A stretch of DNA of 64,000 nucleotides from contig NZ_CACSJM010000001.1 in NCBI RefSeq assembly GCF_902706185.1, positions 1 to 64,000 on the forward strand, given 5' to 3'. A program made the position numbers and the translations under genes. The notes beneath the pieces were generated by a model. That model was not told the origin of the DNA and searched no databases. It saw only the letters and a list, made by a program, of their open reading frames with translations. Of the stretch, positions 20,474 through 28,649 are shown piece after piece (within the stretch, counting starts at the first letter, position 1; the number at the start of each line of letters is the position of its first letter). The stretch comes from Roseomonas sp. 18066. Its GTDB lineage: Bacteria; Pseudomonadota; Alphaproteobacteria; Acetobacterales; Acetobacteraceae.

Positions 20474-21772
20474 TCAGAATTCGCGCAGCGTGTCGCGCAG
20501 CAGGCTGTGCGTGTAGCGCGTGCGGGTCAGGCCGCGGCGTTGCAGCGCCGGCACCAGGCCCTCGGTGATCTCCATCACCGTGCGGCGGCTGCTGCGCTGG
20601 AAGGGCGTGCTGATCAGGAAGCCATCGCCGCCGATCTCGGCCATGGCCTCGCCCATCATCTCTGCCACCTCGTCCGGCGTGCCGACCAGGCGCAGCCCGC
20701 CATCGAAACGCTCCGAGGCCAATTGCCGCAGCGTCTTGCCGCTGCCCCATTGCGCGAACTTGTCGAGCGACCCCTGCTCGCCATTGGTGGTCAGGCGGGG
20801 CAGCTCGGCATCGAGATCGAACTGGGAGAAATCGATGTCGGTGACGGTGCCGATGCTGGCCAGGGCAGATTCGACGAAGTCCGGCGCGGTGACGCGGCGC
20901 TGGTACTTGGCTTCCGCCTCGGCGGTGGTCTCGCCGACCACGGGATAGACCAGGAACAGCACCTTGATGCTGTCGGGGTCCCTGCCCGCCTTGACGGCGC
21001 GGGCACGGACATCGTCGCGATACCACTTCATCCCCGCCGTGCCATTGGCGGTCGCGATGATGGAATCGGCAGTGCGCGCCGCGAATTCGCGGCCGCGCGG
21101 CGACCCGCCGGCCTGGACATAGACCGGCTTGCCCTGCGGCGAGCGCACCGTGTTCAGCGGCCCGCGGCACTTGAAGTACTTGCCCTCGAAATGGATCGGA
21201 TGGACCTTGCTGCTATCGGCATAGGTGCCGCTGGCGCGGTCGCGCAGCACGGCGCCGGGCTCCCAGGAGTCGAAGAGGCGGGTGACCAGCTCGACATATT
21301 CATCGGCCATGTCGTAGCGCTGCTCGCGCGGCGGCAGCTCGTCCATGCCGAAATTCTGCGCCGCCGCATCCTCGCCGGAGGTGACGATGTTCCAGCCGAA
21401 GCGGCCGCCGCAGATGCTGTCGATGGTCGAGGCCAGCCGCGCCAGCAGGAAGGGCGGATAGGCCATGGTCGACATGGTGGCGACCACGCCGAGATGGGTC
21501 GTGGCCGCCCCGATCATCGCCGCCGGCGGCAGCGGGTCGTGCTTCGGCGCCTGCAGCGCGTGGCGCAGCGTGGCCTCGGGCGTGCCGCGCCAGGCCTCGG
21601 AGACCATCAGCGTGTCTTCCAGCATGATGTAGTCGAAGCAGGCGCGCTCCATCGCCTGCGCCATCTCGACATAGAACTTGCCGTCCCAGGGGGATGTGTC
21701 GGCGGTGAAAGGGTGGTTCCACTCGCCCGCCGTGAAATTGGCGAACCAGCCCAGGTGGAAAGGCTTCGGCAT
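20474..21772 (-). CDS. LLM-class FMN-dependent monooxygenase, B
   Basis: A 432-aa paralogue of its neighbour. It opens with KPFHLGWFANFTAGEWNHPF, has GRFGWNIVTSGEDAAAQNFG, and the phosphate-binding SPQGKPVYVQAGGSPRGREFAA. It is clearly diverged from monooxygenase A, so the pair probably acts on different substrates or on successive steps. It begins 17 bp after livF, so it should be co-transcribed with the importer. Reduced FMN must come from a reductase encoded elsewhere. Confidence 0.9.
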   Translation of the reverse strand: MPKPFHLGWFANFTAGEWNHPFTADTSPWDGKFYVEMAQAMERACFDYIMLEDTLMVSEAWRGTPEATLRHALQAPKHDPLPPAAMIGAATTHLGVVATMSTMAYPPFLLARLASTIDSICGGRFGWNIVTSGEDAAAQNFGMDELPPREQRYDMADEYVELVTRLFDSWEPGAVLRDRASGTYADSSKVHPIHFEGKYFKCRGPLNTVRSPQGKPVYVQAGGSPRGREFAARTADSIIATANGTAGMKWYRDDVRARAVKAGRDPDSIKVLFLVYPVVGETTAEAEAKYQRRVTAPDFVESALASIGTVTDIDFSQFDLDAELPRLTTNGEQGSLDKFAQWGSGKTLRQLASERFDGGLRLVGTPDEVAEMMGEAMAEIGGDGFLISTPFQRSSRRTVMEITEGLVPALQRRGLTRTRYTHSLLRDTLREF

Positions 21773-21789
21773 GCGGCTTGGATCCTCTT

Positions 21790-22500
21790 TCAGCCCAGAT
21801 AGGCTTCCTGCACCGCCTCGCTGTCGAGCAGCTCGGGCCCGGTGCCGGACAGCACGACCTCGCCGGATTGCAGCACATAGGCGGTCTCGGCGATTTCCAG
21901 CGCCATGAAGGCGTTCTGCTCGACCAGCAGCACGGTGACGCCGAGCCGGTTGATCGTCGTCACCGTCTCGAAGATCTGGTCGACCAGCTGCGGCGCCAGA
22001 CCCATGCTGGGCTCGTCCAGCAGCAGCAGGCTGGGCTTGGCCATCATCGCGCGGCCCATGGCCAGCATCTGCTGCTCGCCGCCCGACAGCGTGCCGCCCA
22101 GCTGCGACATGCGCTCGCGCAGCCGCGGGAACAGCGTCAGCACCTCCTCCAAATCGGCCTGCAATTCGGAGCGCATGGCGCGGCGGCGGAAGGCGCCCAT
22201 GGCGAGGTTCTCGGCGACCGTCAGACGGCCGAAGATGCGGCGGCCCTCTGGCACCTGCACCAGGCCGAGCGTCACCAGGTCATGCGGCGGCACCTTGGCA
22301 ATGTCGCGGCCGTCGAGCAGCACGCGGCCGCCGACGCGCGGCCGCAGCCCGCAGATGGCGTTCAGCGCCGTGGTCTTGCCAGCGCCATTGGCGCCGACCA
22401 GCGCGCAGATCTTGCCGGATGACACCTGCAGCGAGATGCCGCGCAGGGCCTGGATCTTGCCATAGGCGACGTGGAGATCCTCGACCTGGAGAGAGCTCAC
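21790..22500 (-). CDS. livF: LIV-type ABC importer ATPase LivF
   Basis: A 236-aa ATPase from a GTG at 22500 that overlaps the livG stop as GTGA. Walker A is GANGAGKTT, the signature is LSGGEQQM, Walker B is LLLLDEP followed by SMGLAPQLV, which is diagnostic of LivF, and the H-loop region is VLLVEQN. Together with LivG it powers the LivH/LivM pore. The same frame stays open far upstream through livG, but that extension is not a real N-terminus. Confidence 0.94.
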   Translation of the reverse strand: MSSLQVEDLHVAYGKIQALRGISLQVSSGKICALVGANGAGKTTALNAICGLRPRVGGRVLLDGRDIAKVPPHDLVTLGLVQVPEGRRIFGRLTVAENLAMGAFRRRAMRSELQADLEEVLTLFPRLRERMSQLGGTLSGGEQQMLAMGRAMMAKPSLLLLDEPSMGLAPQLVDQIFETVTTINRLGVTVLLVEQNAFMALEIAETAYVLQSGEVVLSGTGPELLDSEAVQEAYLG

Positions 22501-23303
22501 GCGCGCTTCTCCAGCGCGTCCATGCCGTGCTTCGCCGCCCGCGCGCCGAGATAGGCGGCGATCACCGTCGGATCGGCGCGGATCTCGGCCGGCGTGCCGC
22601 TGGCGATGCAGACGCCGTGGTCCAGCACATGGATCGCCTCGGAAATGCCCATGACGACGCGCATCTGGTGCTCGATCAGCAGGATGCCGACGCCGTGCTC
22701 GTCGCGGATGCGGGCGATCAGCTCCATCATCGCATGGCTCTCCACCGGGTTCATGCCGGCGGCCGGCTCGTCGAGCAGCAGCAGGCTGGGCTTGACCGAC
22801 AGCGCGCGGGCGATCTCCAGCCGCCGCTGGTCGCCATAGGACAGGTGCCGCGCCAGCCGGTCGCCGCGCCCGGCAAGCCCCAGGTCGAGCAGCAGCGCGC
22901 GCGCCGCCGCCTCCACCGCGGCGATGGTGGCGCGATGCGCTGGCGTCGCCAGCAACGCGCCCAGCAGCGTCTCCGGCCGGCGGACGCCGAGGCCCACCAT
23001 GATGTTCTCCAGCGCCGTCAGGTCGGGGAACAGCCGGATGTTCTGATAGGTGCGGGCGATGCCGCGCGCCGCCACCAGGTCGGGCCGCAGCCCGTCGATG
23101 CGCTCGTCCTTCAGCCAGATCTTGCCCGAGGTCGGCGGGGTGAAGGAGGTCAGGCAATTGAACAGCGTGGTCTTGCCGGCGCCGTTCGGGCCGATCACCG
23201 CATGGATGGCGCCGGGCGCCATCACCAGGCTGACGCGGTCCACCGCCAGCAGCCCGCCGAAGCGCTTGCTGACGCCCTCCGCCCGCAGCAGCGGCGCCGT
23301 CAT
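22497..23303 (-). CDS. livG: LIV-type ABC importer ATPase LivG
   Basis: A 268-aa ATPase. Walker A is GPNGAGKTTLFNCL, the Q-loop region is ARTYQNIRLF, the signature LSYGDQRRLEIARAL is characteristic of LivG, Walker B is LLLLDEPAAGMNPVE and the switch is LLIEHQM. The ATG at 23303 overlaps the livM stop by 4 bp. It is coupled to livF at its other end in the same way, so the order livK-H-M-G-F is complete. Confidence 0.94.
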   Translation of the reverse strand: MTAPLLRAEGVSKRFGGLLAVDRVSLVMAPGAIHAVIGPNGAGKTTLFNCLTSFTPPTSGKIWLKDERIDGLRPDLVAARGIARTYQNIRLFPDLTALENIMVGLGVRRPETLLGALLATPAHRATIAAVEAAARALLLDLGLAGRGDRLARHLSYGDQRRLEIARALSVKPSLLLLDEPAAGMNPVESHAMMELIARIRDEHGVGILLIEHQMRVVMGISEAIHVLDHGVCIASGTPAEIRADPTVIAAYLGARAAKHGMDALEKRA

Positions 23304-24922
23304 GCGACCTCCCTTTGGCGGATCGCCACCGGGCTCAGCCCCTCCGGCTTGAAGCGGACGATGGCGATGATGACGAGGCCGTAGATCAGGTAGCGATATT
23401 CGCCGAGATCGCGCAGCACCTCGGGCGCGCCGATCAGCGCGGCGGCGCCGATCACCACGCCGGGCAGGCTGCCGATGCCGCCCACCACCAACACCGCCAG
23501 CACATTGACCGAGACCAGCAGCTGGAAGCTCTGCGGGAAGACCGCGCCCGTCATGGCGGCGAACAGCCCGCCGGCGAGACCGGCGAAGGCGGCGCCGATC
23601 GTATAGGCCATCAGCTTGACCTGGACGAGGTTGATGCCCAGCGCCTGGGCCACATCCTCGTCCTCGCGCACCGCCAGCCAGCGGCGGCCGATGCCGGAAT
23701 GCTGCAGCCGCCAGGCGCAATAGCCGGCGAGCGCCGCGAAGGCGGCGGTCAGGTAGAACAGCCGCGTCGGGCTGCCGAGGACGATGCCGAAGAAGACCGG
23801 CTTCGGGATATTGACGATGCCCTGGGCGCCGCCGATCAGCGGCTTCAGCATGTCGGACAGCACCAGCACGCGGATCACCTCGCCGAGGCCGAGCGTCGCG
23901 ATGGCCAGATAATCGCCGCGCACCCGCAGCACCGGCAGGCCGAACAGGAAGCCGGCCAGCGAGGCGAAGAGCACGGCGAAGGGGAGTGCTGCGAAGAAGC
24001 CCAGATGGGCGATGCCGGCGGTCTCGGCGGTCAGCAGGGCGACGGTATAGGCGCCGACGGCGAAGAAGGCGACGAAGCCGAGATCGACCAGCCCGGCCAG
24101 GCCGAGCTCCACGTTCAGCCCAAGGCCCATCAGCGTGTAGAGGCAGACCAGCATCATCACCTGCGCCACGAAGTCGTTGGTCACCGCCGGCAGCGCCAGC
24201 AGCAGCGCCAGGCAGAGCAGCCGCGCCGCCAGCTTGCCGCGCGGCGGCAGCGCGGCGACATGGCGCGCGCCCGGGCGGGCGGCGGCGAGCGCGCCGATGC
24301 CCGCGGCGGCGACGGCGCCGGCGGGCAGCAGCCCGTCATAGCTGAAGGCCCAGCCATCGATCTCGCCGAGGCCGGAGAGCAGGCTGCGGATCAGTTCTCT
24401 CAACAGCCCGGCCAGCACCACGCCCAGCAGCGCGCCCATCAGCAGCCGGCGCGCCTTGGCCGGCAGCAGCACCAGCGCCGCGCCGAGCAGCGCCGAGGCC
24501 GCGCCGCCGGCGGCCAGCAGCAGCATCGCCTGCGCGTCGGGCAGGGTGTAGCCGACGCGGTTCAGCGTCACCGGCGTCAGCGAGACCAGCATCCAGCGCA
24601 GATTGGCGGCGCGCGCCGCCATCACCAGCAGCACGATCAGCACCCCGGCCAGGGCGCCGCACAGCAGGGCCCGCGGCACGGCGCCCCGCCAGTCCTGGCC
24701 GCGCGCCGCGACCATGCCGGCGCGCAACGCCACCGCCAGCATCAGCGCATGGCCGATATCGAGCAGGCCGACCACCAGCCAGCGGTTGGAGAACTGGCCG
24801 AACAGCCCGACCAGCACCAGCCCGGTGCAGGCGCCGGTGACGGCCAGCGCCAGGCGGGTGGTGTCGCGGGCCAGCGCCAGGGGTTCGAGGCGGGCGGGCA
24901 GCGTCATGGCAAGCTCGCTCAT
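23300..24922 (-). CDS. livM: LIV-type ABC importer permease LivM, with long N-terminal membrane extension
   Basis: A 540-aa permease. The conserved LivM core occupies about residues 245-540 (LNVELGLAGLVDLGFVAFFAVGAYT, YLAIATLGLGEVIRVLVLSDM, ALGINLVQVKLMAYTIGAAFAGLAGG). The first 240 residues add several further hydrophobic segments and are longer than in typical 320-420-aa LivM. It follows livH by 4 bp and overlaps livG. The extra part may aid complex assembly, but its role is unknown. Confidence 0.92.
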   Translation of the reverse strand: MSELAMTLPARLEPLALARDTTRLALAVTGACTGLVLVGLFGQFSNRWLVVGLLDIGHALMLAVALRAGMVAARGQDWRGAVPRALLCGALAGVLIVLLVMAARAANLRWMLVSLTPVTLNRVGYTLPDAQAMLLLAAGGAASALLGAALVLLPAKARRLLMGALLGVVLAGLLRELIRSLLSGLGEIDGWAFSYDGLLPAGAVAAAGIGALAAARPGARHVAALPPRGKLAARLLCLALLLALPAVTNDFVAQVMMLVCLYTLMGLGLNVELGLAGLVDLGFVAFFAVGAYTVALLTAETAGIAHLGFFAALPFAVLFASLAGFLFGLPVLRVRGDYLAIATLGLGEVIRVLVLSDMLKPLIGGAQGIVNIPKPVFFGIVLGSPTRLFYLTAAFAALAGYCAWRLQHSGIGRRWLAVREDEDVAQALGINLVQVKLMAYTIGAAFAGLAGGLFAAMTGAVFPQSFQLLVSVNVLAVLVVGGIGSLPGVVIGAAALIGAPEVLRDLGEYRYLIYGLVIIAIVRFKPEGLSPVAIRQREVA

Positions 24923-24926
24923 GCCG

Positions 24927-26018
24927 TCAGGCCCGCTTCACCGCCAGGCGTTCGCCCAGCAATCCGCGCGGGCGGAAGATCAGCACCATGACCAGCATGG
25001 TGTAGGCGATGGCGTCGCGCAGCTGGTAGGGCGCGGCGACGCCGATGCCTTCCAGGAACAGCGCGGGGCCGAGGCTCTCGACCAGGCCGAGGGCGAAGCC
25101 GCCGAGCATGGCGCCGGGGATATTGCCGATGCCGCCGAGCACGGCGGCGCCAAACCCCTTCACGCCCAGGAAGAAGCCCATGAAGAAAGAAATCTGCTTG
25201 AAGACCAGGCCGTAGAGCAGGCCGGCGACGCCGGCCAGCGCGCCGCCGAGGGCGAAGGTGAAGACGATGACGCGGTCGACATTGATGCCCATCAGGATGG
25301 CGGCGTCCTGGTCCTCGGCGACGGCGCGCATCGCCGTGCCCATGCGGGTGCGCATGACGACCAGGGTCAGCACCAGCATGGTCAGCACCGCCGCCAGCAT
25401 GACGATCAGCTGCACCCGCGGGATCGACAGGCCGAAGACCAGGACGGCGCCATCGATCGCCGGGAAGGAGGGAAAGGCCTTGTTCTGCGCGCCGAACATG
25501 CCGCGCGCCGAATATTCCAGCACGAAGGACAGGCCCAGCGTGCTGATCAGCGGCGCCAGCGCCCGGCCGCGGCGGAAGGGGCGATAGGCGATGCGCTCGG
25601 CGAGGATCGCCAAGCCCGCCGCGACAGCCATGCAGGCCAGCAGCGCCAGGCCGAAGGACAGCGCCGGCTGCGCGGCCAGCAGCCCGTTGCGGTTGCAGGC
25701 GATCAGGGTGAAGCAGGCGGCATAGGCGCCGAACATGAAGACGTCGCCATGGGCGAAGTTCACCATGCGCAGGATGCCATAGACCATGGTGTAGCCCAGG
25801 GCGATCAGCGCGTAGATCGCGCCGATCACCAGGCCGAAGACCAGGAAGGAGGCCCATTCGGCGGGGCCGTAGCGCGGCTGCAGCAGGCCGGCGACGAAGC
25901 CGTAGCCGACCAGGCCCAGCACCAGCAGGCGCAGCCCCAGCAGGAAGCCGTCGACCCAGGTGGCGCGGCGCAGCCAGTCCTGCAGCCGCGCCGCCGGGGC
26001 CGCAAGCAGCCCGGTCAC
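24927..26018 (-). CDS. livH: LIV-type ABC importer permease LivH
   Basis: A 363-aa permease. I choose the GTG at 26018, which overlaps the stop of the binding-protein gene as GTGA; a longer reading would run antisense into that gene. Core LivH blocks are IYALIALGYTMVYGILRMVNFAHGDVFMFGAY, recognisable from residue about 80, and MRAVAEDQDAAILMGINVDRVI. It pairs with LivM to form the pore. The first 60 residues carry an extra hydrophobic helix (VDGFLLGLRLLVLGLVGYGF). Confidence 0.92.
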   Translation of the reverse strand: MTGLLAAPAARLQDWLRRATWVDGFLLGLRLLVLGLVGYGFVAGLLQPRYGPAEWASFLVFGLVIGAIYALIALGYTMVYGILRMVNFAHGDVFMFGAYAACFTLIACNRNGLLAAQPALSFGLALLACMAVAAGLAILAERIAYRPFRRGRALAPLISTLGLSFVLEYSARGMFGAQNKAFPSFPAIDGAVLVFGLSIPRVQLIVMLAAVLTMLVLTLVVMRTRMGTAMRAVAEDQDAAILMGINVDRVIVFTFALGGALAGVAGLLYGLVFKQISFFMGFFLGVKGFGAAVLGGIGNIPGAMLGGFALGLVESLGPALFLEGIGVAAPYQLRDAIAYTMLVMVLIFRPRGLLGERLAVKRA

Positions 26019-27280
26019 TGGAAGACGCGCCGCGGGTTCTTGCCTTCCTCGAAGGTGCCGGGATCGCCGCTGGTGTATTCGAAGACGGCGAAGCGCGAGG
26101 CGCCGCAATCGCCATGCGGGTCGCAGGACAGCCGGCCGGTGATGCCGTCCATGTCGGTGGTGCGCATCAGCGCGTCGCGCAGCGCGCCGCGGCCGATATA
26201 GGTGTTGCCCTCGGCATCCTTCACCGCGACCTTCTCGATCGCCAGCATCATCGCCAGCGCCGCGTCATGGCCATTGCCGTGGAAGCCGCCGATCGGGTTC
26301 TCGCCGAACTTGGCCAGGTACTTGGCGCGGAACTCGATGTAGCGCTGGCCGAGCAGCGCCGGGTCGTTGTTGATGCCGGTCATGCGATAGCCGATGGCGG
26401 CCTCGCCCGCCGCCTCGAGGAAGGCCGGCGCCATCACCGCGTCGGTGCCCAGCACGGGCGTGCTGGCCAGGCTGCCGATCTCCTTGGTCTGGCGCACCAG
26501 ATAGGCGGTGGCGCCGACGAAGATCGGCGCGAAGATCAGCTCCGGCTTCGCCGTGCCGATGCGGGTCAGCACCGGGCGCAGGTCGCTGTCGGAGGAGGCG
26601 ATGGCCTCCGCCGCGACGATGGTGCCGCCGGCCGCCTTGAACTGCGCCTCGAAGGCGCGCACCAGCTGCTCGGCATAGAGGCTGCCGTCATGCAGCGTGG
26701 CGACGCGGGCGAACTTCTGGGCCTGGGCGTAGCGGACGGCCGCCGCTGCCGCGTTGATGTCGTTGTAGACGAAGCGCACCGTGCCCTGCAGCCCGACCGG
26801 GCGGTCGGGCGCGGTCAGCGCCGGGGCCGTGGCGCTGGTCACCGCCTGCGGCATGCCGGCATTCCACAGGATCGGCGCGCCGCCGCGGGCTTCGGAGGAG
26901 CAGGCGGTGCCGATGACGCCGACGATCTGCCGGTTGGCGGCCAGCCGCGTCGCACCCGTCTGGCCGCCCTCGACGCTGCACTGCCCGTCTTCCGGCAGGT
27001 AGCGGATCGGGTGGCCGACCAGCGTGTTCTTGCGGTCGTCGAAGGCGATCTCGGCGCCGCGCGAGGCGTCGAGGCCGAGCGACAGGTCGGGGCCGGACAG
27101 CACCATCAGCCCGCCGATCAGGATCGGCGCGCCGCGCGGGATGCGCAGCACGCCGACCGGGTCGGTGACCGGGCCGAGCGTCTCGGCGCGCGCCAGGCCC
27201 AGCTGGCCGGCGAGAAGCCCGGTGGCCAGGGCCAGCGTGGCAAGGCGGCGGGGGAGATCGGAGAGAAAGACAGTCGTCAC
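26015..27280 (-). CDS. livK: Periplasmic binding protein of the LIV-type importer
   Basis: A 421-aa type I periplasmic binding protein (Leu/Ile/Val-binding class). I choose GTG 27280, which has a GGAGG Shine-Dalgarno (rev. comp. of 27287-27291) and gives a signal peptide (RRLATLALATGLLAGQLGLARA); an in-frame Met further up would precede this with an unlikely Arg-rich leader. Core segments are GLDASRGAEIAFDD and VIGTACSSEARGGAPIL. The linked monooxygenase genes make an amino acid less certain as ligand; amides, sulfonates or other small organics are equally possible. The 429-bp leader region upstream carries repeats and a hairpin. Confidence 0.9.
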   Translation of the reverse strand: MTTVFLSDLPRRLATLALATGLLAGQLGLARAETLGPVTDPVGVLRIPRGAPILIGGLMVLSGPDLSLGLDASRGAEIAFDDRKNTLVGHPIRYLPEDGQCSVEGGQTGATRLAANRQIVGVIGTACSSEARGGAPILWNAGMPQAVTSATAPALTAPDRPVGLQGTVRFVYNDINAAAAAVRYAQAQKFARVATLHDGSLYAEQLVRAFEAQFKAAGGTIVAAEAIASSDSDLRPVLTRIGTAKPELIFAPIFVGATAYLVRQTKEIGSLASTPVLGTDAVMAPAFLEAAGEAAIGYRMTGINNDPALLGQRYIEFRAKYLAKFGENPIGGFHGNGHDAALAMMLAIEKVAVKDAEGNTYIGRGALRDALMRTTDMDGITGRLSCDPHGDCGASRFAVFEYTSGDPGTFEEGKNPRRVFQ

Positions 27281-27709
27281 GCGGCGCCTCCTGCGGGGAC
27301 GGCAGGGCGGCGCCAGGCAGCGCGCCCTTCGGTGGGACGGGAGCATGAAGCGGCATCCGCCCGCCGCGGGACGGCCGCGGGCGACATGAGATCGGTGAAG
27401 GCGCAACGCTCCCTGCCGGGACGGCAGGGAGGCGCCGGGATCAGCAGGGCGCTGAGGTGCCCGATGGAAGGTGGAAAGCCGGAACCCAGGACAGCATCGA
27501 GCCTCCTTTTCCAGATGGCGGCGCCCGCCGCAGTCAGGGGCATCCGCAGGGCAAGCTTAGGTCAGGGATTTTTGCCGGGGGAAGCGCATTTCGCCGCGAT
27601 GCAGCAGACGGATTCCGCCCCCGGAAGGAATCGGCCCAAGAATTAGGCGTTTGCCAGAGCGGCCCGCATCGTGCATGGGCATATCGGCCCCTTCGGAGAA
27701 TCGGCTGGC
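27281..27709. promoter_or_regulatory. Divergent intergenic region of the LIV operon with GGGACGG repeats and a hairpin
   Basis: A 429-bp non-coding gap between livK (minus) and the hydroxyacid dehydrogenase (plus). GGGACGG occurs four times, at 27296, 27334, 27368 and 27418. The last lies in a perfect 8-bp hairpin, TCCCTGCC/GGCAGGGA (27410-27430, loop of 5). These may be operators or a leader structure of the LIV transcript. A Shine-Dalgarno for the plus gene (GGAGA) is at 27695. I found no convincing -35/-10 pair. Confidence 0.4.
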
Positions 27710-28615
27710 ATGACCACCATCTTTCTCGACTGCTTCGACGACATGATCCCGCTCTGGAACGCGGTGGGCGCGGCCGGCGATCCGGCGGTGACGGTGAATG
27801 TCGAGCCGGGCCAGCCGGCGGATATTCCGGCGCTGCTGGCCGGCCATGACACCTGCATCGTCGACCACAGCTATTTTGACGCCGATCTGCTCGGGCGCTG
27901 CCCGGATCTGAAGCACATCGTCTTCCTGGGCACCGGCGCCTCCAGCTTCATCGACCTGGCGGCGGCCGCGAAGAACGGCATCACCGTGCACACCATCAAG
28001 GGCTATGGCGACACCACGGTCGCCGAGCACACCATCGCCCTCGCTTTGTCGGCGGCGCGCGGCGTCGCCAAGATGGACCGCGAGGTCCGCGCCGGGCAGT
28101 GGCGCCAGGTGGAGGGGCTGCAGGTCAACGGCAAGGTGCTGGGCATCGTGGGCCTGGGCGGCATCGGCCGCGAGGTGGCCCGCATGGGCCAGGGGCTGGG
28201 CATGCAGGTGCTGGCCTGGAATCGCAGCCCGATCGACAGCCCCGCCGCGCCGCTGGCGCCGCTGGAGGAGGTGCTGGCCAGGGCCGATATCCTGTGCCTG
28301 ACCATGGCGCTGAACGACGACACCCGCGGCTTCCTGACCGCCGAGCGGCTGAAGCTGACCAAGCGTGGCGTCATCTTCGTCAACACGGCCCGCGCCGACA
28401 TCGTCGACAATGCCGCGCTGGCCGCCCTGCTGCGCGAGGGGCATGTGCGGCATGCCGCCATCGACGTCTTCAGCCAGGAGCCGCCGGCCAGCGACGACCC
28501 CTTCCTCGGCCTCGACAATGTCACGCTGACGGCGCATGCCGGCTTCATGACGCCCGAGGCCACCATGACCATGCTGCGCCGCGCGCTGGACATCGTCAAA
28601 AGCGTCGGCGGCTGA
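27710..28615 (+). CDS. D-isomer-specific 2-hydroxyacid dehydrogenase
   Basis: A 301-aa NAD-dependent dehydrogenase starting at ATG 27710, 10 bp after GGAGA. The nucleotide fold shows GIVGLGGIGREVARMGQGLG near residue 145. The catalytic trio of the D-2-hydroxyacid dehydrogenase family is present: Arg in NTARADIVDN, Glu in SQEPP and His in LTAHAGFMTPEA. It would interconvert a 2-oxo acid and a D-2-hydroxy acid; glycerate/phosphoglycerate-like members are closest in length. It is a single-gene unit, convergent with an LLM monooxygenase gene across a GC-rich hairpin. Confidence 0.9.
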   Translation: MTTIFLDCFDDMIPLWNAVGAAGDPAVTVNVEPGQPADIPALLAGHDTCIVDHSYFDADLLGRCPDLKHIVFLGTGASSFIDLAAAAKNGITVHTIKGYGDTTVAEHTIALALSAARGVAKMDREVRAGQWRQVEGLQVNGKVLGIVGLGGIGREVARMGQGLGMQVLAWNRSPIDSPAAPLAPLEEVLARADILCLTMALNDDTRGFLTAERLKLTKRGVIFVNTARADIVDNAALAALLREGHVRHAAIDVFSQEPPASDDPFLGLDNVTLTAHAGFMTPEATMTMLRRALDIVKSVGG

Positions 28616-28623
28616 TTCTTTTC

Positions 28624-28645
28624 GGGGGGGCCTGGCGCCCCCCCC
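28624..28645. terminator. GC-rich hairpin between convergent genes
   Basis: A run of seven G (28624-28630) faces eight C (28638-28645) over a short loop in the 34-bp gap between two convergent stops. A bidirectional terminator is likely by position, although neither strand has a proper U-tract. Confidence 0.5.
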
Positions 28646-28649
28646 TGTC

